Of a stretch of DNA of 19,619 nucleotides, positions 13,436-19,509 are shown one piece after another. The DNA comes from JBGOUJ01 sp041477005 (GTDB taxonomy: Bacteria; Acidobacteriota; Terriglobia; Bryobacterales; JACQDG01). Location: assembly GCA_041477005.1 (NCBI GenBank), contig JBGOUJ010000070.1:1-19619 (forward strand), written 5' to 3'. The stretch's first letter is position 1. Every line of letters starts with the position of its first letter. Made by a program: the position numbers and the translations under genes. The notes beneath the pieces are model-generated. The model saw only the letters and a list, made by a program, of their open reading frames with translations. It searched no databases and was not told the origin of the DNA.

Positions 13436-14454
13436 AACTCCAAGCTCGCCGTGAATCCCCGCCGCGATACTTTGAAGTAGTCGAAGGCCAGTTGGGTGCC
13501 CACGCGGCCGCGCGGCGTGCGGTCGAGGAAGCCGAGCTGCATCAGGTAAGGCTCGTAGACTTCCTCGATGGTGGCGGCGTCTTCGCCGATCGAGGCGGCG
13601 ATCGTGTTCAGGCCGACCGGACCGCCGGCGTATTTCTCGAGAATGGTCCGCATCACTTTCTGGTCGATCTCATCCAGACCGAAGCTGTCGACTTCGAGCA
13701 TGTCCAGGGCGGCCTGGGCGACCGCGCGATTGATGTGGCCGTCGGCCCGCACCTGGGCGTAGTCGCGGACGCGGCGCAGCAGCCGGTTGGCGATGCGCGG
13801 CGTCCCCCGGCTGCGCCGGGCGATTTCCTCCCCTCCACCCTCGTCCACCTGCACCGCCAGCATGCCGGCCGATCGGTGGACGATTGTTTTCAGATCGTCA
13901 ACGCCGTAAGGGTTCAGCCGCAGCATCAGCCCGAAGCGGCTGCGCAGCGGCGCGCTGACCAGCCCCGCTCTCGTGGTGGCCCCGATAGCCGTGAAGCGAG
14001 GAATGGGAATGGAGTGCGTCCGCGCCCCCGGCCCGCTGCCGACCATCAGGTCGACGCGATAGTCTTCGAGCGCCGCGTAAAGCATCTCCTCGATATCCGG
14101 CATCAAGCGGTGAATCTCATCGACGAAAAAGACCTGCCGCGCCCGGATGTTGGTCAGCACGCCGGTCAGGTCGAGCTTCTTCTGCAGCACCGGCCCGGAG
14201 GTCTGCTCGAAGCCCACTTCCAGCTCATTGGCGACGATGGCCGCCAGCGTGGTCTTGCCCAGCCCTGGTGGGCCATAGAGCAGCACATGGTCCATGGCCT
14301 CGCCGCGGGCCTTGGCCGCCTGGATCGCTATGGCCAGATTCTCCTTCAAGTTGCCCTGGCCGATAAACTCCCCCAGGGTGCGCGGCCGCAGCGAAGCCTC
14401 AAACTGCCGCTCCTCGTCTTGCACATCCGCTGAGATGATTCGGCTATCCGGCAT
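13432..14454 (-). CDS. ruvB: Holliday junction branch-migration ATPase RuvB
   Basis: 340 residues, the normal RuvB length. Walker A GPPGLGKT (61-68), Walker B FFVDEIH, sensor-1 region AIGATTRAGL, arginine-finger/sensor region PLRSRFGL, and the C-terminal winged-helix part (GLNTIAASIGEDAATIEEVYEPYL, then GFLDRTPRGR). RuvB hexamers drive branch migration with RuvA. It lies downstream of ruvA but separated by 81 bp holding a hairpin repeat. No clear Shine-Dalgarno precedes the ATG, because the repeat arm occupies that place. It overlaps folK by four bases. Confidence 0.97.
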   Translation of the reverse strand: MPDSRIISADVQDEERQFEASLRPRTLGEFIGQGNLKENLAIAIQAAKARGEAMDHVLLYGPPGLGKTTLAAIVANELEVGFEQTSGPVLQKKLDLTGVLTNIRARQVFFVDEIHRLMPDIEEMLYAALEDYRVDLMVGSGPGARTHSIPIPRFTAIGATTRAGLVSAPLRSRFGLMLRLNPYGVDDLKTIVHRSAGMLAVQVDEGGGEEIARRSRGTPRIANRLLRRVRDYAQVRADGHINRAVAQAALDMLEVDSFGLDEIDQKVMRTILEKYAGGPVGLNTIAASIGEDAATIEEVYEPYLMQLGFLDRTPRGRVGTQLAFDYFKVSRRGFTASLEF

Positions 14455-14457
14455 AGA

Positions 14458-14531
14458 AGCAGGTTTCAGGTGTCGGGTGTCAGTGCGACCGCCGAGGCCT
14501 CAGGTCTGACACCTGAAACCTGAAACCTGCT
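14458..14531. repeat. Long inverted repeat between ruvA and ruvB
   Basis: Left arm 14458-14483 (AGCAGGTTTCAGGTGTC, ending GTGTCAG) pairs with right arm 14506-14531 (CTGACACCTGAAACC, ending ACCTGCT): 26 bp with only one or two mismatches and a 22-nt loop. In the ruvAB transcript this would be a very stable hairpin between the stop of ruvA and the start of ruvB. Confidence 0.9.
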
Positions 14532-14535
14532 TTTC

Positions 14536-15114
14536 TCATTTCATCACAAGTTGCAGCGCGGCGCGGAACAATGGCTCGAATTCCTCGGCGGCGCCGTTCT
14601 GGCGGGCCTTTTGCACAGCCGCCTCGGCCGCTGGCCGGCCGCAGCCCAGGTGGAGCAGCGCCGAAACGACCTCGTCCTCAAGCGCTGTTGCGACCGGCGC
14701 CTCGGCCTCCGGCGGCCCCATCTTCTCCCGTAGTTCGACGATCAGCCGCTCGCCGGTCTTGCGGCCCACGCCCGGAATCCGCACCAGCCGCTGCGTGTCG
14801 CCTCGCCGGATCGCGGACATCAGCTCGTCTGCGTCCAGGCCGGAGAGCAGCGTCACCGCCAGCCGCGGCCCGATCCCGCTCACGCTGATCAGCTTCTCAA
14901 ACAGCGCCTTCTCCTTTTCGGTCAGAAAGCCGTAGAGCGCCAGAGCGTCCTCGCGGACGTGGGTATAGACGAAAAGCTGCGCCTCCGCGCCCCGGTTCGG
15001 AAGCTGATAGAAGGTCGAGACGGGGATGTTGACGCTGTAGCCGACGCCGTTTACATCCACAATGACTTGGTTAGGACGTTTTTCGAGCAGCCGGCCCCGC
15101 AAAAAGGCGATCAT
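14536..15114 (-). CDS. ruvA: Holliday junction DNA-binding subunit RuvA
   Basis: 192 residues with the standard three RuvA domains: N-terminal OB fold (MIAFLRGRLLEKRPNQVIVD, then GVGYSVNIP), helix-hairpin-helix domain (LISVSGIGPRLAVTLLSGL and RIPGVGRKTGERLIVELRE), and the flexible C-terminal domain III (EDEVVSALLHLG to the end) that contacts RuvB. The ATG begins the canonical MIAF N-terminus. The open frame continues 83 codons upstream through repeats, but that extension is repeat-derived and I do not include it. The start codon directly abuts a 15-bp tandem repeat and has no visible Shine-Dalgarno. ruvC is not adjacent. Confidence 0.96.
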   Translation of the reverse strand: MIAFLRGRLLEKRPNQVIVDVNGVGYSVNIPVSTFYQLPNRGAEAQLFVYTHVREDALALYGFLTEKEKALFEKLISVSGIGPRLAVTLLSGLDADELMSAIRRGDTQRLVRIPGVGRKTGERLIVELREKMGPPEAEAPVATALEDEVVSALLHLGCGRPAAEAAVQKARQNGAAEEFEPLFRAALQLVMK

Positions 15115-15117
15115 ATT

Positions 15118-15177
15118 GAAGCAGCCATTAGGGAAGCAGCCATTAGGGAAGCAGCCATCAGGGAAGCAGCCATCAGC
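15118..15177. repeat. Tandem 15-bp repeat, four units, next to ruvA start
   Basis: Four head-to-tail units of GAAGCAGCCATTAGG (units 3 and 4 have C for T at position 12; the last base of unit 4 differs). They begin three bases from the ruvA ATG. On the ruvA strand each unit is five codons (GCFPN or GCFPD) and keeps the frame open. Confidence 0.95.
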
Positions 15178-15211
15178 TTTCAGCAACCATCCAATCCGCC
15201 GGTCCTCGGGC

Positions 15212-15242
15212 CAGGTTGCTGACGGCTGATCGCTGAGAGCTT
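15212..15242. repeat. Single copy of the CCAGGTTGCTGACGGCTGA repeat
   Basis: The string CCAGGTTGCTGACGGCTGAT, followed by a GCTGA-rich tail, is the same element found three times at 18192-18381. The preceding segment 15171-15186 (CATCAGCTTTCAGCAACC) is an inverted, degenerate partner, so the two may form a loose hairpin. Confidence 0.75.
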
Positions 15243-15296
15243 GAAAATTATGGCAGCCGGGCCGACGGGGTGTAAACATAGGGTGCCGCTCGACCT

Positions 15297-15376
15297 CTCG
15301 ACGAAGCCGCTCCCATCGCCAAGCAGATGGCCGAGCGCTGGAATACGCACACGACCGCAGCATCGTCCACCGGGAG
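15297..15376 (+). pseudogene. Internal fragment of a Ser/Thr kinase gene
   Basis: LDEAAPIAKQMAE (15297-15335), then after a one-base frameshift ALEYAHDRSIVHRE (15335-15376). This is the stretch from helix E to the catalytic loop of Hanks-type kinases (the intact kinase in this window has ILELATQIADALDAAHAKG and IVHRD). The catalytic Asp of HRD is Glu here and the rest of the gene is missing on both sides. It is too short and broken to be functional. Confidence 0.7.
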
Positions 15377-15437
15377 GTGCTGAATTGGCAGGCAGGGATG
15401 AAACAACGAGCCTCAGCGCCGGAACCCGTCAGTCAGT

Positions 15438-15923
15438 TTATAGGTTTCGAGGATTGTCGCGCGTCTGGATCCAGTATTCTCGAAAAGACCTCAAGCGGGG
15501 CAAAGATTCCCGATCCTTCTTGCGGTTAGCAGCCTCTTTGCTGGCGATGATGTCATCGATATGACAGACCGGGAAGCCCTCCACGTCCACATGCCGGCTC
15601 CAGGCGTCGTCGAATCTCTCGATTCCGTCGGGCGCAAAGACGAGGTCGAGGTCGAACGGGCCGTTCTTCAACTGGATAAAGTCCTTGCCACGCCGCACCT
15701 CGCTCGCTTGCGCTTCTGTAAACACGAAGCCCAGCTCCACAAGGCCCCGATAGAGAGCCTCGTAGTTCTTGTCGGAGCGCTCGACGAACAGGTCTGCGTC
15801 CTGGGTCGTGTCCGGATAGCCGAGAAGAATAGCGCCGGACTTCCCGATGAAGAGATACCTCACTCCGTGCCGGCGGAAAGCGTCCCGGATTTCCTGTGCC
15901 TGGCGGTAATCAAACGCGGCCAT
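15438..15923 (-). CDS. Nucleotidyltransferase-fold protein of a two-gene cassette
   Basis: 161 residues. The N-terminal part is a polymerase-beta-type nucleotidyltransferase: GKSG at residues 27-30, the DAD acidic pair D42/D44 (TTQDADLFVE) and a third acidic site around D91/D93 (PFDLDLVF). The C-terminal segment (CHIDDIIASKEAANRKKDRESLPRL) is typical of AbiEii/MNT-like proteins, several of which are toxins that modify tRNA in type-IV or related toxin-antitoxin systems. The gene starts within the end of the 79-residue partner, a 14-nt overlap that signals coupling. Toxin function is an inference from family and architecture. Confidence 0.7.
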   Translation of the reverse strand: MAAFDYRQAQEIRDAFRRHGVRYLFIGKSGAILLGYPDTTQDADLFVERSDKNYEALYRGLVELGFVFTEAQASEVRRGKDFIQLKNGPFDLDLVFAPDGIERFDDAWSRHVDVEGFPVCHIDDIIASKEAANRKKDRESLPRLRSFREYWIQTRDNPRNL

Positions 15924-16149
15924 ACCCTAGCCAGTCCGGCAGGTGCGTCTCACACCAGGCGCGATACTCTCCCATGCTGTCGAAAGCTCGAAACGGAGCG
16001 TCGTCCAGGACCGGTTTGTAGGTGCGGATGAAAGCATACCGCATGCGCATTTCGAGCGGACGCCGCGCGGCGGCCTCGAACTCCTCCCGCCATTCCCGTG
16101 GAATGGGATCTGTCGCAATCTCAGGATGCTGGTCCCGTGGCGCCGCCAT
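15910..16149 (-). CDS. Small partner protein of the nucleotidyltransferase
   Basis: 79 residues with no motif I can name. The sequence ends FDSMGEYRAWCETHLPDWLGYGRV, an aromatic-rich ending that looks conserved rather than random; the first half is Arg/Glu-rich and probably helical. It precedes and overlaps the nucleotidyltransferase gene, so the pair resembles a toxin-antitoxin-like or regulatory two-gene cassette, with this as the candidate antitoxin. A TACAAT -10-like hexamer lies on the minus strand at 16170-16175, about 20 nt upstream of the ATG. Confidence 0.6.
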   Translation of the reverse strand: MAAPRDQHPEIATDPIPREWREEFEAAARRPLEMRMRYAFIRTYKPVLDDAPFRAFDSMGEYRAWCETHLPDWLGYGRV

Positions 16150-16255
16150 GGTCGTGAACGCTCTATTCCATTGTAGATTACTGCGGAGTCGGCGACAGCG
16201 TTAGCTATGCGACCCACCGGCTTGGTGACGATTACGGCCGCACGTCAGTCTTGCG

Positions 16256-17485
16256 TTACCGGCGGCCATCGAGGAAGCGGAGGCGCTCCTTCGCTTCGCT
16301 ATCTCCCTGTTCAGCCGCCAGACGGTACCATTTCGCCGCCTCAGTCGGGTCCTTCGGAACGCCAAGGCCGCCATAGTACAGGTCGCCGAGGCACAACTCA
16401 CCCTTGGGGTGCCCCTTTTCAGCCGCCTGGCGGCACCACTTTGCCGCTTCAATAGGATCCTTTAGGACACCTTCGCCGCGTTGGTACATACCGGCCAGGG
16501 CAACCTGTGCATCGGGGTTTCCCCCTTCAGCGGCCTTCTTGTTCCATTTTGCGGCCTCCTCATGATTTCTCGGCGCACCCACACCGTTGTAATACATGGC
16601 GCCCAAGGCGATTTGGGCAGAGGGATCTCCGCCTTCGGCTGCCTTGCGATACCATCCTGCTGCCTTCTGGTAATCTTTCGGCAGACCCGAGCCATCGTAG
16701 TAGAGAGAACCAAGGGCAGCCTGAGCGTAGACGGCGTTCGAGTGCGGGATCTGCTGCCCATCAAGGCCGGCGTGCTCCAGTCGGTGGTCGGCGGATACGC
16801 CGGCCTCGCACAAGCGAGACCACTTCGTTGCTTCCCGATCGTTCTTAGGGGTCCCCAACCCCTTAGCGTACATCGCGGGAAGCTCACATTGGGATAAGAC
16901 CTCACCCTGCCCAGCCGCCAAGAGATGCCATTTCAGTGCCGCCTCGTAGTTTTTCGGAACAGCTCCGCCGAGGTGATACACGGCTCCAAGAGCCTGCTGC
17001 CCGTCCGGATTGCCGTGGTCCGCAGCCAAACGAATCCATCTTAGACCCTCGTTCTCGTCTCGCGGGACACCATCTCCGTCCAGGTAGTTGAATCCAATCC
17101 TGACTTGGCCGACTGCGCTGCCGCGCTCCGCCGCCAGTCGATGCCACTTTGCAGCCTCCTCGTGGTTCTTCGGAACGCCGAAGCCGTAATAGCACATGTC
17201 GCCAAGTTGAGAAGGAGCATCGGCATGGCCGTGCTCCGCGGCCATCCGATACCACTTTGCCGCCTCTTCAAAGTTGATGCGACGGCCTTCGCCTCGGTCA
17301 TACATGTGGGCAATCAACACCATGGACCTGATGTCTCCTTTTCTGGCCAATGGCAGCAGCTCCCTGAAAGCCCGCTTGTAGGCTCCCCGCTGGAAGTCAC
17401 GCAGGCCGGCGCCGAAGCTGGCCAACACCGGGACCGTCAAAAGGAGTAGCGCCCCAAACACTCCGGCGAGGTTGTTTACACGCAT
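16256..17485 (-). CDS. Secreted Sel1-repeat protein
   Basis: 409 residues. The signal peptide is MRVNNLAGVFGALLLLTVPVL, ending about residue 23. Nine Sel1-like repeats of about 36 residues follow, each built on a LGxxYxxGxGVPKxxxEAAKWYRLAAExG pattern; the fifth is divergent and is followed by an irregular insert (ADHRLEHAGLDGQQIPHSNA). The protein ends DSEAKERLRFLDGRR. Sel1 arrays form superhelical protein-binding scaffolds, so this is an adaptor rather than an enzyme; the partner is unknown. AGGAG five bases upstream fixes the ATG at 17485, against a longer frame starting at 17626. It is monocistronic as far as can be seen. Confidence 0.9.
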   Translation of the reverse strand: MRVNNLAGVFGALLLLTVPVLASFGAGLRDFQRGAYKRAFRELLPLARKGDIRSMVLIAHMYDRGEGRRINFEEAAKWYRMAAEHGHADAPSQLGDMCYYGFGVPKNHEEAAKWHRLAAERGSAVGQVRIGFNYLDGDGVPRDENEGLRWIRLAADHGNPDGQQALGAVYHLGGAVPKNYEAALKWHLLAAGQGEVLSQCELPAMYAKGLGTPKNDREATKWSRLCEAGVSADHRLEHAGLDGQQIPHSNAVYAQAALGSLYYDGSGLPKDYQKAAGWYRKAAEGGDPSAQIALGAMYYNGVGAPRNHEEAAKWNKKAAEGGNPDAQVALAGMYQRGEGVLKDPIEAAKWCRQAAEKGHPKGELCLGDLYYGGLGVPKDPTEAAKWYRLAAEQGDSEAKERLRFLDGRR

Positions 17486-17805
17486 TGTTTCTCCTACTGC
17501 CACATCGAGGTCAGGCTCCGGCAGCTCCCACCCGCCCGGTATCAGAGGGTGCACGTGTGAAACACCGTCGAGAATCGTTCCCAAAGTTGCCTGAATCAGA
17601 CTCGCCACTTTTCGTAACTGCAGCATCGATAGTCTTCATTGCATGCAGCCTGGCCACCCGCTCCGCCTCATAGAGAGGCCAAACCTCAATTGCGGCCATC
17701 GGACCGCTGGACGCGTTATATTTTACCGCCGGTTGGGCCCAAGCTCGGCTGGCCTGCTCGCATCCGACCTGGTCCGGCGTTATATTGCGGTGTTACTGTG
17801 TTCTT
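17486..17805. other. Intergenic region between divergent Sel1 gene and vapB
   Basis: Holds no gene I can support. On the minus strand GGTAAAATATAA (TAAAAT at 17720-17725) is a possible promoter for the Sel1 gene, which would give a leader of about 230 nt. A 62-codon minus-strand frame (17511-17699) runs within it but has no recognisable features. CGTTATATT occurs twice (17714 and 17778), the second just before vapB. Confidence 0.5.
17794..17799 (+). promoter_or_regulatory. Possible leaderless promoter of vapB
   Basis: TGT-TACTGT followed after six bases by the vapB ATG. It fits the TAnnnT-N6/7-ATG pattern seen elsewhere in the window, but the hexamer is weak and no -35 is visible. Confidence 0.35.
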
Positions 17806-18048
17806 ATGAAGAGCCTCACAGTCTCATTGCCCGACGATGTCTACCGGCGGGCCAGAATCCGGGCTGCGGAACAAGACACCTCGGTGAGCGCGCTGGTCCG
17901 GGAGTTCCTGACGAAGCTGGGTGGTGAAGAATTGGACTTCGAGTGGCGCGAACGGCTCCAAAAGGAAGTGCTGGCCTCCGTTCGGAGCTTTCGCGCCGGC
18001 AACCGGCTGACGCGCCAACGGCTGCACGACCGAAATGCAGTTCGTTGA
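17806..18048 (+). CDS. VapB-type antitoxin (ribbon-helix-helix)
   Basis: 80 residues. MKSLTVSLPDDVYRRARIRA is the beta-strand and first helix of a ribbon-helix-helix DNA-binding domain, with DTSVSALVREFL as the second helix. The C-terminal arm (WRERLQKEVLASVRSFRAGN to DRNAVR) would contact the toxin. The ATG is chosen over an upstream in-frame one at 17785 because it starts at the conserved N-terminus. The stop overlaps the vapC start by 14 nt. Since that vapC is broken, this is an orphan antitoxin unless it serves another toxin. Confidence 0.85.
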   Translation: MKSLTVSLPDDVYRRARIRAAEQDTSVSALVREFLTKLGGEELDFEWRERLQKEVLASVRSFRAGNRLTRQRLHDRNAVR

Positions 18049-18191
18049 CACAAACATCCTGCTGTACGCCGCCAGCACCGCTCCCGAAGGGCAAGGCCCA
18101 GATCGCTCTGTCCATCCTCGAAGGCGAGGACCTGGCTCTGTCAGTCCAGGTCCTCCAGGAGTTTTACGTACAGGCGACCCGCTCCGGAACA
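18035..18191 (+). pseudogene. VapC PIN-domain toxin, frameshifted and truncated
   Basis: Starts normally with MQFVDTNILLYAASTAPEG, including the first PIN-domain acid (D5). The frame is then lost at about 18083-18090; the correct continuation KAQIALSILEGEDLALSVQV, then LQEFYVQATRS, is in another frame. It includes the second conserved acid, in LQEFY. Homology stops at about 18190, where the repeat array begins. The last half, with the remaining catalytic acids, is gone. Two independent lesions make a functional toxin very unlikely. Confidence 0.8.
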
Positions 18192-18382
18192 CCAGGTTGC
18201 TGACGGCTGATAGTTGATGACTGCCTCATGGCAGCAAGCGACAGCCGCGCCTCACGGAAAGCCAGGTTGCTGACGGCTGACGGCTGATAGCTGAAAGCTG
18301 ATGGCTGCCTGCTCTCAGCAAGCGACAGCCGCGCCTCACGGAAAACCAGGTTGCTGACGGCTGATGGCTGAAAGCTGATAGC
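18192..18382. repeat. Repeat array (GCTGACGGCTGAT family)
   Basis: Three copies of CCAGGTTGCTGACGGCTGA begin at 18192, 18262 and 18346, each followed by GCTGATAGCTGAAAGCTGAT-like runs. A second block, CAGCAAGCGACAGCC and GCGCCTCACGGAAA, occurs identically at 18232-18260 and 18316-18344, giving an 84-bp tandem unit. The CTGAAAGCTGATAGC strings can pair with each other. The array lies between the broken vapC and the PIG-L promoter. A fourth copy of the core is at 15212. Confidence 0.9.
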
Positions 18383-18402
18383 TTTCGTATCGCACTCCAC
18401 GC

Positions 18403-18408
18403 TAGAAT
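18403..18408 (+). promoter_or_regulatory. Leaderless-type promoter of PIG-L gene 1
   Basis: GC-TAGAAT followed after six bases by the ATG at 18415. The -35 region falls at the edge of the repeat array (AGCTTT) and is poor. The same arrangement, with a better -35, precedes the second copy of the gene. Confidence 0.55.
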
Positions 18409-18414
18409 ACCGCC

Positions 18415-19386
18415 ATGCAACGACGCGATTTCCTCACCAACATGCTGGCCGGCACGGCCCTGCTGCGCTCCCAACTGGCGGAGGCGCAGCAAACGCCCCC
18501 GGGTGTCTTCTTCGAGCGGGCGGCCACCGGCACGCCTCACAAGGGCAAGGTCCTGATGGCCGTGCAGGCGCATTCCGACGACATCCCGCTGTCCTCCTCG
18601 GGCACCGTTGCCAAGCTCATAAAGGAAGGCTACACCGGCTACCTGGTCCGCGCCACCAACGACGACATGGGCGATGCCCGGGGACTCGGCACACCCGGCA
18701 CCATCGGCGAGAACGCTTTGGGCAACGAGCGCGACACCGACGAACTGTCGCGCGTTCTGGGTTGCAAACGGGTCTTCAACCTGAACTACGGTAACCACCG
18801 CATGGGAGACGTCCCGCTGAACGAGTTGGAGATCCGTCTCATCTTTCTCATCCGGCTGTTGAAGGTGGATACGGTTGTCTGTTGGGACCCCTGGGCGCAT
18901 GACGAGGAGAACCCCGATCACTACATGATCGCCCGCGGCGTGGAAGCGGCCTGCTGGATGGCCGGGCGGGATCACGATTTCGAGGAGCAATTCGCGGCCG
19001 GGCTCGAGCCGCACGCGGTCACTGCGAAGTATTATTACGCGCGGCGTCCCGAGATCACCCGCGTAGTCGACATCAGCGCGGTGATCGACCAGAAGGTGGA
19101 TGCCAACCGCTTCAACCGGGCCAAGGGACCGGCCGGGCATCACGGATCGCAACTGCGGGCGGAGCTGGCCAAGAAAGGCCAGAAACTACCGCTGCTGGGC
19201 GACGACGACCTGACCGCCGACCGCAATTACATCAAGGAATTCCTCATGGGCCGAAGCCGCGAATTGGGAAAGAAGTACGGCGTGGAATACGCCGAAGCGT
19301 TCCACTACATCGGCGGCGGAGGCGGAGGAGGGGGACGGCGGGGGACCTCGGACTACATCCAGCAATACGCCGTGCCGTTGAAGTAG
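18415..19386 (+). CDS. Tat-exported PIG-L (LmbE-like) deacetylase
   Basis: 323 residues. The N-terminus MQRRDFLTNMLAGTALL is a twin-arginine signal (RRDFL plus a hydrophobic stretch, cleavage near AEAQ). The PIG-L zinc-hydrolase motif is AHSDDIPLSSSG (AHPDD variant with Ser for Pro; residues 52-55 or so), followed by VRATNDDMGD, GNHRMGD and the histidine region WAHDEENPDHYMIARGVEAA. PIG-L enzymes remove N-acetyl groups from sugars and related compounds; the substrate here is unknown. A run of eight glycines (IGGGGGGGGRR) lies near the C-terminus. A near-identical gene begins 124 bp downstream. Confidence 0.88.
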   Translation: MQRRDFLTNMLAGTALLRSQLAEAQQTPPGVFFERAATGTPHKGKVLMAVQAHSDDIPLSSSGTVAKLIKEGYTGYLVRATNDDMGDARGLGTPGTIGENALGNERDTDELSRVLGCKRVFNLNYGNHRMGDVPLNELEIRLIFLIRLLKVDTVVCWDPWAHDEENPDHYMIARGVEAACWMAGRDHDFEEQFAAGLEPHAVTAKYYYARRPEITRVVDISAVIDQKVDANRFNRAKGPAGHHGSQLRAELAKKGQKLPLLGDDDLTADRNYIKEFLMGRSRELGKKYGVEYAEAFHYIGGGGGGGGRRGTSDYIQQYAVPLK

Positions 19387-19474
19387 GAGCAGGGAAACCC
19401 ACGCGCAGCAGGACCGCTCCCCGCAGGCCTGCTTGCCGGCCGCCGGCGCCCGCATTCTGAAAGCTCGACTGAAA

Positions 19475-19503
19475 TTGACCAGCCCCGAGCTTCGGGCTAG
19501 AAT
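19475..19503 (+). promoter_or_regulatory. Complete sigma-70 leaderless promoter of PIG-L gene 2
   Basis: TTGACC (19475-19480), a 17-nt spacer, then TAGAAT (19498-19503), and the ATG six bases later at 19510. This is the best-formed promoter in the window, and it places the transcription start on or next to the start codon, with no Shine-Dalgarno. Confidence 0.7.
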
Positions 19504-19509
19504 ACCCCC

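Noticed and set aside
4845..14433. Other long antisense frames (4845-5699, 6705-7589, 9312-10025, 13405-14433).
   Set aside because: All lie opposite argD, the amidohydrolase, the kinase or ruvB, and read as composition-driven sequence without recognisable motifs.
15118..15177. CRISPR-like array.
   Set aside because: The 15-bp units are contiguous with no spacers, and no cas genes are present.
18192..18382. CRISPR-like or insertion-sequence end structure.
   Set aside because: Repeats are irregularly spaced, the intervening sequence is itself repetitive, and no transposase or terminal inverted repeats are seen.
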